Both the position numbers and the translations under genes were made by a program. Shown piece after piece: positions 46,426 through 59,365 of a DNA stretch of 64,000 nt. The notes beneath the pieces were generated by a model, which worked only from the letters and a program-made list of their open reading frames with translations, ran no database searches and was not told where the DNA came from. The stretch spans positions 23,522,233 through 23,586,232 of the forward strand of contig OY282610.1 of the NCBI GenBank assembly GCA_958298945.1. The letters run 5' to 3'. Position 1 is the stretch's first letter. Each line of letters opens with the position of its first letter. Source of the DNA: Atherix ibis. Lineage: Eukaryota > Arthropoda > Insecta > Diptera > Athericidae.

Positions 46426-47714
46426 CAACCAATGCCTTTACTTTAACATCGTTTCCAGAATTTTTTTCACTACGAAACTCGTGCAAAAGCGTTAAATCCT
46501 ATTAATGTTAATGTGTTTGTTTAACTGAACATTGTTTTTTTTGTCATTCATAAATCAATCGATTAATTTTTATTAATTTCTTTTCTAAATCAATCCAATA
46601 AATTGGAAAAACAACATCTAAAAAGTGTGTATGCCAAAAACAGGCACGTTTAAGAGTAAAACTAATATTTAAAAAAAAATCCCATTTAAATTCGTTAAAG
46701 AAAATGATTCCTTCAAAGTTTAATAACGAAATTCTCAATGCGATTAAATCCGTTCACATGTAAGCGTAACTAATAACGTTGAATGGAAATCTGAAAATTA
46801 CGAATCCTTGTAAACATTGTATTCGTCAAAGGATCAAAGTGGAATTATATTATCAAAGGATGGATGGCATTATGCTCTCGGCTGTTTGTGTATGTGGTAT
46901 GTGTGGGCGGGGATGTGTGCGGTTGTGTGGAAGAATATTTTTTTCTTCCCAATCTATCAACTCACATGGTGCAGTTTGCGGTCGTTCTACATCAGATTCT
47001 CTTTCCGTTACGTTGTGAACGTGATTAGAGCAAAAAATGGAAGTGTGAGTTAAGGCAAGCGTAACTGCGACCCAGCACATGGCAGTGCATTTACAACTGA
47101 GTAGGGACGCTACCATAACTATGTTCGGCTGCGCTGGGTTGGGTCGAAATAATTTGCTTCGATAAATTGCGTTTTCTCTGTAACTAAACACGGCAATTCC
47201 CTCACGTGGGCAAATGGGAGAAATCCAAAGCCTACAGATGGAAAATATCAGTCAGCGTACTTCGAAGGGAATTTCATATCGTCTTTTGGATTGCCAGGAA
47301 GTACTTCTAATTATATTGATTTCGACGAATGCATTCAGAAAATGGAAAAATCCAAATTCAATTTCGACTCAAATCCTAATCTGGATTTTGTTAGTGCAAG
47401 AAATAAAAATTTCGTCCTTTTCTTCGATGCTTCTATTGCCATCGGTCCGTTATCCACTATCCTTCTTCTCCTGATCTTTTTACTATTTATTCAAATCAAT
47501 TCCATGTTCGAATATTTATTAATTTATGCCAGCACAGACACGCTCCTATTTAGGAAAACTGATGTACTTTTGGTGGGCGTCTCAAAATGTTTAATTTGGT
47601 CCTTTTTGAATGTGATCAGTTTTTTTTTGGAATTTCCTTTTTCTTCGAATTTTGTTTGGGCTGATAAGTTTACACCACAAATTATGAATAAGATAAGTTG
47701 AAGGATGAAGTCTT
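46426..47714. other. Stretch without recognised gene
   Basis: Unique sequence, less AT-rich at 46740-47460, with a GT-rich patch near 46885-46930. The 136-codon plus-strand frame at 47291-47701 has hydrophobic segments but no recognisable domain and is countered by frames on the other strand. I do not call it. Confidence 0.45.
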
Positions 47715-49150
47715 TTAAAAAATTAGTTATTTTTGGTCTAAATCGGATGAAAAATGAGAGCACAATTTAAACCAAAAATTAACCAATTTTAAAAGTGGAA
47801 CCACTTTTAAATTTGGTTAATTTTTGATCTAAATGAGCTGGAAATTGAAGACAAATTTTAAGTATAAACAAGTTACTTTTGGTCTAAATCAACTAAAAAG
47901 TAAGAACACATTTTCGGTTCAAACAAGTTATTTCTGGTCTAAACCAGCTGATAAATGAAGATACATTTCAAGTATAAACTAATTATATTTGGTCTAAACC
48001 AGCTGGTAAATGAGGACACATTTTTTATGTTAACAATGTGGAAAGCGGGACCATTTTTAAAACTAATTTTTTTTGTTCTAATTCAACTGAAAACTGAGAA
48101 TACATTTTCGGTTCAAATAAGTTATTTTTGGTCTAATCCAACTGAAAAGTGAGGGCACATTTTTTATGCAAACAAGTTATTACTGGTCTAAACTAGCTGA
48201 AAACTGAGGACACATTTTTTATGTGAACAAGGAGGAAAGTGCGGCCAAATTTAAAATTAATTATTTTTGGTCTAAACCAGTCGAAAATATAGGACACATT
48301 TTCGTTTCAAACAAGTTATTTTTGGTCTAATCCAACTGAAAAGTGAGGACACATTTTTGATTCAAACAAGTTATTTTTTGTTATTTTCAACCAGTCGAAA
48401 TGATAGGACACATTTTTTATGCAAACAAGTTGCTTTTGGTCTAAACTAGCTGAAAAGTGAGGACACATTTTTGATGTGAACAAGGAGAAAAGTGCGGCCA
48501 AATTTAAAATTAATTATTTTTGGTCTAAACTAGTCGAAAATATAGGACACATTTTCGTTTCAAACAAGTTATTTTTGGTCTAATCCAACTGAAAAGTGAG
48601 GACACATTTTTGATTCAAACAAGTTATTTTTTGTTATTTTCAACCAGTCGAAATGATAGGACACATTTTTTATGCAAACAAGTTGCTTTTGGTCTAAACT
48701 AGCTGAAAAGTGAGGACACATTTTTGATGTGAACAAGGAGGAAAGTGCGGCCAAATTTAAAATTAATTATTTTTGGTCTAAACCAGTCGAAAATATAGGA
48801 CACATTTTCGTTTCAAACAAGTTATTTTTGGTCTAATCCAACTGAAAAATGAGGACACATTTTTGATTCAAACAAGTTATTTTTGATCTAAACCAGTCGA
48901 AATGATAGGACACATTTTTTATGCAAACAAGTTGCTTTTGGTCTAAACTAGCTGAAAAGTGAGGTGACATTTTTGATGTGAACAAGGAGGAAATTGCGGC
49001 TACTTTTAATAATGGTCATTTCTGGTCTAAACCAGTTGATAAATGAGGACACCTTTTAAGTATAAACTAATTATTTTTGGTCTAAATTAGTTGGAAAGTC
49101 AGGAAACATTTTTTATGTGAACAATGTGTAAACTGGGAGCATTTTTAAAA
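47715..49150. repeat. GGTCTAAACCAGCTGAAAA array with 253-bp higher-order period
   Basis: About two dozen units of roughly 50-60 bp: CAAGTTATTTTTGGTCTAA, then ACCAGCTGAAAAGTGAGGAC and ACATTTTTGAT. In the centre, four to five units form a higher-order block of 253 bp. GCGGCCAAATTTAAAATTAA begins at 48241, 48494 and 48747, spacing exactly 253 each time, with near identity between blocks. The minus-strand frames at 48316-48501 and 48569-48754 are copies of each other 253 bp apart. Outer units are more diverged. This is the best homogenised array in the window. Confidence 0.94.
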
Positions 49151-50439
49151 CTGTTAATTTTTTATCGAATAATAAGAATATATTTTGCAATGTTAGTTCG
49201 ATTAAGCTTTAAAAATGTTGACGGATATCGGCTTATATATATTTTTTCGCATATGGTTTTTTAAGGAACACCTTTATTATCTTCGGAAATAAAAAATAGA
49301 GAAATTGTTCCCATTAAAAACTTATTCATTACCATTATTTGCTGATTAATTTGCTAATAAAATCGTATATTTTCTACATTAAATTTTGTTTAGTCCTTCG
49401 TCCTTTTTGTTGTTGAGAAAACGGATATTCACTTAGAAAGAAGTAATAAAATTACATAATCACATTAAAGGATATCCAAAACGAAGGTATTACCCCAACT
49501 AATGCCCGTTAGTTTTGTCCTTGCTGCTTGCATTGCGACACGCTGCTTGCATTGTTACTTTTAACACAACCACAGGGAAATATGACACTCCACCCGATCT
49601 TATTTAATTTTCTTATTTATTATCACTTTTTCATTTTTCACTCTTTTATATAATTTCATTTAATTATAAACCTTTTTAAATATGTTTCCATATACTTTTA
49701 TCCTTTCATTTTTATTTCATGAACGCTGTCATATTCATTGTTTCGATCGGACAAAGAATAAATTGCAAAAGCTCCTCCTGTACAACTTCATCTATATCCG
49801 TACACTTGGTTGGGGGTAGTGCAACATATTATATTATTATTAAACATTTGATGAATAAGGACTACAGCAGAAAGGATGAACATTTTTTCACTTCTCCTAT
49901 TCAAAACAGAACTTCTCTTCGAATGAAAAGAATATTAAAATATGAAAAGTATAACAAAAGTTCAAGTATTATGCATAAAATAAAAACTAATAAATGAATG
50001 GAAATTAAAAACTGTTTCAGCAATAAAAAAAAACACTTTTATATCATTTTAGTGGTGGTGTTCTAATTTTTCCATTTCGTTTTTGTTTGATTGAATATAA
50101 AAGTTCTAGATTAGAAATGTAAAACGATGAACAGCAAATTGGACGCATGTTCATCCATTCATCTGTCGTGTTCGTAATAATGTCAAGGTGAGATATTGTC
50201 GAATAACAACATCCTTTTTTATCTTGTTTTGTTCTGCAATTAATAAAAACGATCATAGAACAAAATTCAATAAATCTGCATATTCTATCAAAAAAAAAAA
50301 TAGAAGATAAAGTGTTCATGAGAAAAATCCTTGAAATTCGCTTATGTCCTGAAAGTCTTTCTCGCTAAGATGGTATTAAAAATGGTTTTATGAATGCAAC
50401 TCTTTTAATGTTGTTCATAAATAAATCATTAAAGAAAAT
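49151..50439. other. Stretch without recognised gene
   Basis: AT-rich unique sequence. A short direct repeat (GCTTGCATTG) lies near 49527-49553. Frames at 49719-49997 plus and 50044-50319 minus carry no known motif. Confidence 0.5.
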
Positions 50440-51860
50440 CCTTAAAAGTCACTCATAAAGAAAAATACCAAAGCGGTGATTTCGTGGAAAAATATTTCCC
50501 AAAATCACGTATGAAAAAAATGGCAAACAAATTTTGCTTTTCACAAAAAAAACTCCTATAAATCAAAAAATTCCCTTAAAATCACCCATAAAAAAAATTC
50601 ACAAAAAATTGGTTGTTAGAAAAAAAATGTTCGAAAACTTTTTGCAAAAAAATCTCCACAAATCAAAAAATTCCCCTAAAAATCACTCATAAAAAAATTT
50701 CCCAAAAAACTATTGCGTGAAAAAATCCTTAAAAGTTGATCGTGAAAAAAATCCCAAAAAATTGATTTCGTGAAAAAATCATGTATGAAAAAATTCCCCA
50801 ACAAATGTTAGGTTGTTAGGAAAATTATGCTCAAAAGCTTTTCGCAAAAAAAAAAATCCCAGAAATTGATGGGAAAAATTCGCCTAATAATCACTCATAA
50901 AAAAATTTCCCAAAAAATTATTGCGTGAAAAAATCACTTATAAAAATGTCCCCTAAAAAATTGGCTGTTAGAAAAAAAAACGCTCAAAAGCTTTTTGTAA
51001 AAAAATCCTAATAAGTCAGAAAATTCCCCTAAAAATCACTGATAAAAGAATTACAACAAAATAATTGGGTGAAAAATCCTCAAAAAATTGGTTGCTAGAA
51101 AAAAAATCTCAAAAGCTTTTCGCAAAAAAAATTCTCACAAAATTTCCTAAAAATCATTCATAAAATGAAATTCCCAAAAAATTATTGCGTGCAAAAATCC
51201 TTCAAAGTCGATCGTGAAAAAAAATCCCTTAAAAATATTATTTAGCGAAAAAATCACTTATGAAAAAATTCGCTGAAAATTTGTTAGAAAAAATTCCTTC
51301 AAAATTGTCCACAAAAAATTTCGTCAAAATTTTTTCGCAAAAAAAGTCCCATGTGAGTAGAACAAAAAATCTTATTTTGAAAAGAGATCAATAAAAGTCC
51401 TTCGAAATGGTTTGGTAAAAAAAATCTACAAAAATTCTCAAAAGCTTTTCGCAAAAAAACTATTCTTAAAAATTACTTCTTAAGAGAAGAAATCCCAAAA
51501 AATTACTTGTGAATATAACAAAAAAGCCTTTTTTAAAAGAGATCCAGAATATCCTTAAAAGTCGATCGTAAAAAAAATCTTCGAAAAGTGATCTCGAAAT
51601 ATTCACTTATGAAAAAAATTCCCTGAAAATTGTCCACATAAAATTTCCTCAAAAAGACATCCATAAAAGTTCCGTCGAAATGGTTTGGTAAAAAAAAATC
51701 CCACCTAAAAAAAATTCCCAAAAAATTATTGCGTAAAAAAAAACCCCAAAAAATTGATTGTTAGGAAAAGCTTCAAAAATTGGTCCACCAAATAAATTCT
51801 AAAAAAACTATTTTGCCAAAAAATCCCTCAAAATATATTGGGACAAAAATTCCCCATCAA
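50440..51860. repeat. Degenerate A-rich array (AAAAAATTCCCAAAAAATTA type)
   Basis: Interleaved recurring phrases: AATCACTCATAAAAAAATT, CCCAAAAAATTATTGCGTGA, AAAAATCCTTAAAAGTCGAT, AAAGCTTTTCGCAAAAAAA and GAAAAAATCACTTATGAAAA. Order and spacing vary, so no single period holds, but phrase order recurs several times. No coding potential. Confidence 0.75.
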
Positions 51861-52130
51861 GAGAGAAAAATCGCTTTTTTTAAAATTACTTGTGGAGACA
51901 TCCTTGAAATTTCCTGAATTTTTAAAAATTCCATTTTTGGTGAAAAGTTTTTATTTCTTTTCATATTTTCTCTTCCATTCAAGGATATTTATCGCGTTAT
52001 GGGGAACTGGTGTGAGGGTGATGGGGGGTGTAGTTTCTGACCAAAAACAATAATAACAATAATGAAGATTAAAAGAATGGGCGACCGAGTGAGAGAAATC
52101 CTTTAAGGACATGTGAATGTGGATGTGGAT
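51861..52130. other. Stretch without recognised gene
   Basis: Transition out of the array. No gene or repeat recognised. Confidence 0.5.
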
Positions 52131-52382
52131 ATGAGAAGCATTTGTGGAATTCCGATTGTATTGCTTTTCTGTGGAATTCTAATACTCTCAGCTATATTAT
52201 TCGCTAAGGATAACAATTCCAAGCTCGACGGACCGGAATCCAATGTGAGCAAAGCGATGATAACTGGCGATGGCGATGATAACGATTATTGCGATGGTAA
52301 CAATGATGGCCACTCTGATGCTGATGTTGATGATGATTATGATTGGTGTTCACACACTTATCCGTCCATCCAGCCCAGATGA
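52131..52382 (+). CDS. Possible small membrane-anchored acidic protein ORF
   Basis: An 84-codon frame from the ATG at 52131, chosen because it sits just before a hydrophobic stretch; an in-frame ATG at 52113 is also possible. Residues about 4-25 (ICGIPIVLLFCGILILSAIL) could be a signal anchor. The rest is strongly acidic, with runs such as DGDDNDYCDGNNDGHSDADV produced partly by a GAT-rich patch at about 52260-52345. I recognise no family. The region is less AT-rich than its surroundings. Against it: no splice or promoter signal, and the GAT-rich patch may be simple-sequence expansion. Probably an accident, listed because composition and order are protein-like. Confidence 0.15.
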   Translation: MRSICGIPIVLLFCGILILSAILFAKDNNSKLDGPESNVSKAMITGDGDDNDYCDGNNDGHSDADVDDDYDWCSHTYPSIQPR

Positions 52383-53089
52383 GAGTATCCTTTTTCTCTC
52401 GAAATATTTCATTCGATTAAATTTGGTCCTGTTTATTTTCAGAATTTTTCCTATTCTATTCTCTCTCATATCCATCGGCGGCCATCCTTCTGGAAAATTC
52501 TTTCCTGTTTTTCTATCATTTCTTCAACATAAAGAAAAATTATTTTGACTTTCCTCTATCAGACCTCCACTCTGCCCTTCGTCTACCTTTTGCGAATATG
52601 ATTTATTTCCATTATATTCGCATAGTTCTCATGTTCATATAATATTTTTCCCGTTTTTATCATATCATCGAATATCATCATCAGTTTTGATGGATCGAAA
52701 AAGACAACATTTCCACCCAATCGGCCATTTTCCTTTTATCCTCATAGAAATTTCCTAACCCTAAAAATAATGCCCAACTGAAAATACACAAACCACACTC
52801 ATACGCATTTCTATTTTCTGCTTTGCCCAAAACATTATAATTTACAATAGAAACGCAATAGTAAATAGGACTAAGAACAGAAGAATTCATGTTGATTATT
52901 ATTAGAAAATATTCGATAATAAATACGAAAACTTTTACCAAAACCATACGTTTCCAAGGATGTGGTGTACAATTGCCAATGAATTACTTAATTTCCATTT
53001 GTCTTCATATTCCAAAGAGCGGTCGGTATTTATGAATGAAAAATCCTTTTCCATAATAAAAGCAAATCAAATCAAATAATAGTAATATT

Positions 53090-53123
<34 letters not shown>

Positions 53124-55189
53124 GGTATAATTCTATCAAAATAACTTTTTTTTTATATCCAAAAGAGTTGATTTATGTTGTTGTCGTCTTCAATTTGGAA
53201 ATTTGGATAAAAAGAAATTAGTTGAAAGGATAAAGGACATCTGAAAGGATAACAGGCAGTCTATAATATATTTCAGAGTTCGTAAAGTCTGTAAACTCAG
53301 ATAACTTCAAGGATAATAGCCACTGATTGATTGTCACTTTTTTTCCCATTTTTCTTCTATTTGAAGAATGATACAACAGATGGCGTTGGCGTAAGCTGAA
53401 TGAACTCGTTAACTTCTTAGGCATTATTAGTGAAATCATGGATTTTTTTTTTCTTATTAATTTTTATATTATATTTTTCCATTCGCCAACTAATCCCACT
53501 AACCCCCCCCTCCCCTTCCCTCTCCAAAATCAAACAATATTAATATCATTTTTTTATGGTAAATATTCTTTGATTTGGAAAATTTATACTTTAATTGAAA
53601 ATAAACAACAAAATTTTCAACAAAAAAAAACAAAGCAAAAAACACACATTTTTCTTTTTTTTTTGCATTTTTAAACAAATAATTTTAGAAAAAAAATAAT
53701 TGGAAAGTTTTTAAGAACAGAAATGAAAAACGATAAAAATGTGTGATTTCTCATATTTTTTGTGTTCGTTTTTATTTTTTGCCTTTGGCGTATTCTTTTT
53801 TTTTTTTGTTAATCAAGGAGCAAAAAATGCGAAATTTCTGCTGAGAAAAATAATAACAGGGAGAGAGGGACAGAGAGAGGGAGTGAGAGATAGGGTAATC
53901 TGCGAGAGAAGACAAAAAGGAGACAACATTTCTTAGCCAAAGAATGAGAAAATCAATAAAAAGTGAATATATGAGAACTAATTTGAAAGAATGACGCAAG
54001 AGGGAAAACGAGAGAGAGATAAAGTGAGAAAAGGGACGTGTTGTAAAGCAATTAATAAGATAGGGGCAATATACAGGCAAGAAGAGGACAACAGCATTTA
54101 AGGGTGAATCGAAGGAAACCTTTCAGATTAATGCGATTTTTTTCCATAAGATTGCGTGCTTATCGCAGTGTTTTATTGGTTTTTGTATATATTTTGTTTT
54201 TGGGGAGAGGGGTTTCTTCTTCTTATCCTCTGCTTAATTTCGGCTTTTTTTTACCATATTTATTGTCCGGTCTAAACGATGGGTATGGTAAGAGTCCTGG
54301 TCGAGAATGGTGGTAATATTTTGGGTCGAGTCGACGGGGAAATTGCAAAAGTGCTTTGGTGATTTTCTGGTTTAATTAGTTGTTCGGCCATATTTTTTTT
54401 AAGATTTTTTCCACATTCGCCATTTTTTTTTTTTTTTTTGCTTTGGCACTCATTTTTATTTGAAGTTAATTTTTCGGATTCCTTAAAGGAAAATAATTTC
54501 TTTTCTTTATCTTTTACATATTTTAATTCCTTTATAAAAATTAATAAAATATATTATTGAAAATTGGACGTAAAAATTTTGGAGAATTTTTAAAGAAAAC
54601 TTTTACTAAATTTGGGAAAATTTGTTTAAAGAAAATATACAAAATTAAAATGAAAATCTATTAAATTTATTTGTCGTTGCATTTAAATTTGTTAATAATT
54701 TTTAGAATTCAGTTAAAAAAAAAATTTCTTTTAGGCATTTTTTAAAGGAATTGAATTTTTTTTTGTATTTTACATGGTGTGTGTGTGCATAGTTTGTGTT
54801 TTGGAAATTGTTCGATTTATAGTGAAATTCAATTCATGTCTTAGTTTAAAGAAATTTACAAAAAAAAAAATAGAAAAATTTGATAAAATTAAAATAAAAA
54901 ATAATTTGTGAAATTTTTTTTTTCAAAATTACTGGAAAATTTTGTTTGTCGTTGCATTTAAATTTTGCAAATTTTTCCAAATAATTTTCAGAATTCAGTT
55001 AAAATTCTGGGATTATTCTATTTATGTAATTTTTTTTTGGGACGTTTTTAAAGAATTGGTTTTTTTTTGTGCGTAAATTCAAAATGTCATAGTTTGCGGG
55101 GAGAGGGGGGGATGTGCTGTGCATACCTTGTTGTTAAAGAGTGTGATTTTTTTTCTTAGGTTGAAGAAAAGCCAAGAAAATGAATAACG
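52383..55189. other. Long stretch without recognised gene
   Basis: AT-rich unique sequence containing an (AAT)n microsatellite at 53091-53122, a C-rich run at about 53503-53519, a GAGAGAGGGACAGAGAGAGG purine patch near 53860-53895, and low-complexity AT sequence from about 54380. ACAGATGGCGTTGGCG near 53378 is another CTCF-half-like sequence. Opposed open frames at 53739-53936 and 53772-54080 are not credible. Confidence 0.5.
53091..53122. repeat. (AAT)n microsatellite
   Basis: Uninterrupted ATA/AAT trinucleotide run of about 32 bp. Confidence 0.97.
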
Positions 55190-56100
55190 TTTTCATTTTA
55201 GGAAATTTTTTATTTTAAACAATTTTTTATCTTTGCTGTTACGAAAAAATTTTTATCTTAAAAATTAATGGAATAAAAATAAAATTTATTCGCAAAATTT
55301 CAATTTTCCTGATTAATTTTGAGATTTTTTGTTCGCAGAAAAAAATTGAGAAAATTAAATAAGAAAAAATTTGAGAAAATTTTCATATTAGAAAATTTTA
55401 ACTTTTCTTTTACGAAAAAATTTGATTCTTAAAAATTAATGGAATAAAAGCAAAAATAAATTTTATTCACATGTCGTTGCTCGTAAAATCTAAATTTTCC
55501 TAATTAATTTTGAGATTTTCTGTCCGCAGAAAAAAATTAAGAAAATTGAATAAAAAATTTACCTTTTCTTCTGCGAAAAATTTGAGTCTTAAAAATTAAT
55601 GAAATAAAAATAAAAATAAATTTTTAACGTAAAATTTAAATTTTCCTAATTAACTTTGAGATTTTCTGTCCGCAGAAAAAATTTTTTATTACCTTTTCTT
55701 CTGCGAAAAATTTGAGTCTTAAAAATTAATGAAATAAAAATAAAAATAAATTTTTACGTAAAATTTAAATTTTCCTAACTAATTTTAAGATTTTCTGTCC
55801 GCAGAAAAAAATTAAGAAACTTAAATAAAAAATTTACCTTTTCTTTTGCGAAAAAAATTTGTTTCTCTTAAAAATTAATGAAATAAAAATAAAAATAAAT
55901 TTTTAACGTAAAATTTAAATTTTCCTAAATAATTTTGAGATTTTCTGTCCGCAGAAAAAAAATAAAAAATTTACCTTTTCTTTTGCGAAAAATTTGAGTC
56001 TTAAAAATTAAATGAAATAAAAATAAAAATAAATTGTTAACGTAAAATTTCAATTTTCCTAATTAATTTGAGATTTTCTGTCCGAAAAAAAAAAATTAAA
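55190..56100. repeat. AT-rich array, unit about 130-180 bp, with GTCCGCAGAAAAA
   Basis: About six copies of a unit containing AAATTTACCTTTTCTTCTGC, GAAAAATTTGAGTCTTAAAA, ATTAATGAAATAAAAATAAA, AAATTTTCCTAATTAATTTT and GAGATTTTCTGTCCGCAGAA. The anchor CTGTCCGCAG (or GTTCGCAG) occurs at about 55336, 55519, 55666, 55795, 55945 and 56079, giving spacings of 183, 147, 129, 150 and 134. The unit ends in TTTTCTGTCCGCAG, which resembles a splice acceptor. Confidence 0.85.
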
Positions 56101-59100
56101 AAAATTTATTTAAAAAAAACTAAAAAATACTAGAAATTTTGTTTTGCCTCAGAAATGACCGCAACATATTAGCTTATTAACTTTTCCCTAACAAACTCCT
56201 CATCATTCAAATTTAAATCAATTTAAATGTTTTTGTTGTTGTTGTTGCTCCTTTCGAACTTTATACAAACTCCAAAAACTTCTATGAAATGCGATCGGAC
56301 TTCAACATTTCAATTTCATCCAAAATGCCCCGAAAAATTATTATTTAACATGCAAAAAGGTTAGTTGAAAGGGACGCGGGGGAGGTGGGTTGGGTTAATT
56401 TACCCACTTCAACAGTAAAATAGTTAGTCCAGTTCTTTGATGGTTGGTGGTTAAATTTGATGATGCAGGTCGATGGAAAACTTGCAGTTTTGAACAGCCC
56501 CAAAGTGAAACTGATAGAATCGGAATCTGGAATTTGTTTTATTTTTTTGTTGTTGTCATTTTTGGGTTATAATAATTTGTTGTTGTTGTTGTTACTAGTG
56601 AAAAATAAAATAAAAAACAACTCAAAATCAAAGATCAAAATCGAATGACTGGCAAATCACGAACAGATCCTTTCCATAATAATTATTTCAATGAGCATCC
56701 ATCCAGCAGTGGTGCACTAATTAGAAAACTTTAACAAATATTTTTTTTCTTCTTCTTATTATTTATTCATTTTTCTTTTCTAAAAAGTATGAATGAATGT
56801 GAATTTTGTATCCAATCCAGACTTTAGCTCCGCGCATGAATCTGGAATATTTCCAAAAGGAACAAAACAATTTTATTTTTCTAAAGTACGAGTAGACCTC
56901 CTTCCTATATTATATACGGGCACATAAATGGGAATAATTTGAATAACATTCAGGATGAAAGGTTACTTATAGGTGGGGATGGTGAGGAGAAGGAAGGTTG
57001 TGGTGCTTTCACTAAAGGACGATAACGATACGAATATGTGCTGATGGAAATGAGTAGGAAATTTTCACGCATACGATTCTGAGGAGAAATTCTCAGTTGA
57101 AAATTGTACCAACATTTTTCTACCAGGATTATTAAGGATTGTGGCTATTCATATCCTTACAGCCGTGTCTGTATAGGCGGTGTGCATCGATGCGTATTAT
57201 CATAGTCGCTGTTCGTAAGAAAATTCCATTAAATATGAAATTTTCATAATTTTTCCTAAGTAACTTTTTAATTTCTACTAGTTTTATTGATTAACTAAAT
57301 TTCGTCCTTTTACATTGGCAAGCCCATTTCCGTTTTCATTTTTTTTTTAAATTTTAAAAAAAAGTTTTTTTTTCCTTTTGGTTTTTTTGTAAACATTTTT
57401 TTTTCTCTCGCCAATTATTTTGAATAGTCCTTATACGAAATGCAGTTTTAAGTAAAACAAAAAAAAAAAAAAACAGGAAATAATAGTTTTTCCATCAGCA
57501 TGCCTCGAAATCGTCAGCACATAATCGAAATTATTCGTTTGGGTTCTCGGGTTGGAGTATGAAATTTCCGGACTTGTAATTGGAAAATCGAAATGGTCCA
57601 AACCGGATTGGGGATGAATTTCAAAAATGACAACAACCCCCCAAAAAAATATGCAATTTTTTATTTTTTATTTTTCTCTGACTGGAATAAGCGAAGCAAA
57701 ACGAAAGGATTACCGATGAGCTATTGAAATCCACGACACACAATAGCGTCCAGTTGGACAGTATTTTTTGGACAATTGTTAGAAGTTAATATAATCGATA
57801 TCTCCTGTTATGCATTCGATGATATTTCGTAAGTCTCCTTTTCGTCCTTTTATTCACTTTAACTTTTCATCCCTTAATAGCCGCCAGTTTAGGTTCCTGT
57901 AAAATTTATTAATTTTTTTTATTTTCTGAGTATTTTCTCTTTTCGAGTGCAGCCTTTGGTAGGGCAGTTTTTTTTTTATAGTAACACCAAATGCATTGAG
58001 CCTGAGCCAGTTGAATTTATCGAATTCAATTACACCTAAACTTGTAATAGTTTCATGGGCTTAGTCTCAAGTTAATCTCCCTTTCTCCCACCCATCACAA
58101 AACCTTTACGATAGGGTTTTTTTTTTACTAATAAATCCTTTTTATAGCTCCCCCCCCATTTTTTTTAAACATTTACGAAAACTTCTAAAAGGATTTATTC
58201 ATTGTTTCCTTTCAGTCCTTTTTTTTGTGTGTCTGGATTAGCAAGAAATCCTGGTCAGATGCACGTGCATTTTGTTCAAAGAAAGGACATACCATGACAC
58301 ACGTTGGGCGGGTTTTTTTTTATTTCTTTTTTGGAAATGCCCATAAAAATACGGATGTCTTTTTATAGTTATTATCGCTTAGTTGCCATAACATTTGACA
58401 AAGAATGAACACATTTTGAAGTAGTTTTTTTTGTTGTTGATTAAATCTCTCCAAGGAAAAAGGAACTATTTGAAGAAAAAGAAAAAGGCAAATGAAATTT
58501 TTTTTTCGTTCGTATTTTTTTAATGAAGTAGTTTTCCTTTAAAAAAAATTTGAAATTTTTTTTTTTTTTTTTTTTTTACTGTTGAAATTATGAAATCCTT
58601 AAAATGGACTTCACCAGTTCTCAACTATTCTTTGGCAATACTTGTCCGTGTTCGAGAGGAAAATTATTTGATTTTGAAATAAAATGAAGGCGGGCGATTC
58701 CGGAGACTATTTAAGGACGAGATCCTGAAGTGTTATCGTAACATATCAAATTAAGCTCTACATCCTTATGGAAGTGGGAACCTCTTACTCAGACGGTTTA
58801 CAGTGGTCCTATTAATGGGCCCAGCAAAAACATGCTGGAAGCCTTGGCCGAACTCTTTTCGGTTGTCACGCCTAAGATCCTTTCTAGTTTTTGTTTTGTG
58901 GAAAAAATACGTTTTTGTTGTTGTCGAATTTCCACCCTTAACATACCAGTAAGCAAATGGAATTTTTAAAGGTATCGATTCGAGCATGATGACAAACTCT
59001 TACGAAGGGAGAAGATTCTTTTTTTTAATCAGCTCGTTTTAAAGAATTTTCCATAATTACTAAAATTTTACTATCTTTAATTAGGCGTCATTTAGCAAAA

Positions 59101-59201
59101 GTGTGCAATTTAGTATGAACTACTTCCAATTTGCATTCCCATTGAATATAATGATACGAAGTGGTTCCAATTTTAACCGATTAAATGAGATTTACCAGGG
59201 G
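56101..59201. other. Long stretch without recognised gene
   Basis: Unique sequence with many T runs. Less AT-rich at 56150-57200. TTG/GTT trinucleotide patches lie at about 56230-56248 and 56545-56595. A run of T lies at about 58557-58578. Frames at 56457-56648 and 58766-58987 have no recognisable motif. Confidence 0.5.
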
Positions 59202-59223
59202 TATAAGCTTAAATCCGCTGTTT
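59202..59223 (+). repeat. Mos1-like mariner left terminal inverted repeat
   Basis: 22 bp including the TA target dinucleotide; one mismatch (position 6) to the right end. Confidence 0.92.
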
Positions 59224-59365
59224 GGTCATAGATGGCGTGAGTGGGCTTATTAAGCTACCATGGACACGCCATACTCTTTTTTTATGAGTTTGACATCTAT
59301 CAACATTAATCAGTGCACATTGTCAGCAATTTCGTACAACAACATATATTTTTCCTTTGGTAATC

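Noticed and set aside
47291..47701. 136-codon plus-strand frame with hydrophobic segments
   Set aside because: Composition is explained by T-rich sequence. No domain, splice or promoter evidence, and the end overlaps an opposed frame.
53772..54080. 102-codon minus-strand frame
   Set aside because: Serine/leucine runs come from the GAGAGAGG purine patch, and it is opposed by a plus-strand frame.
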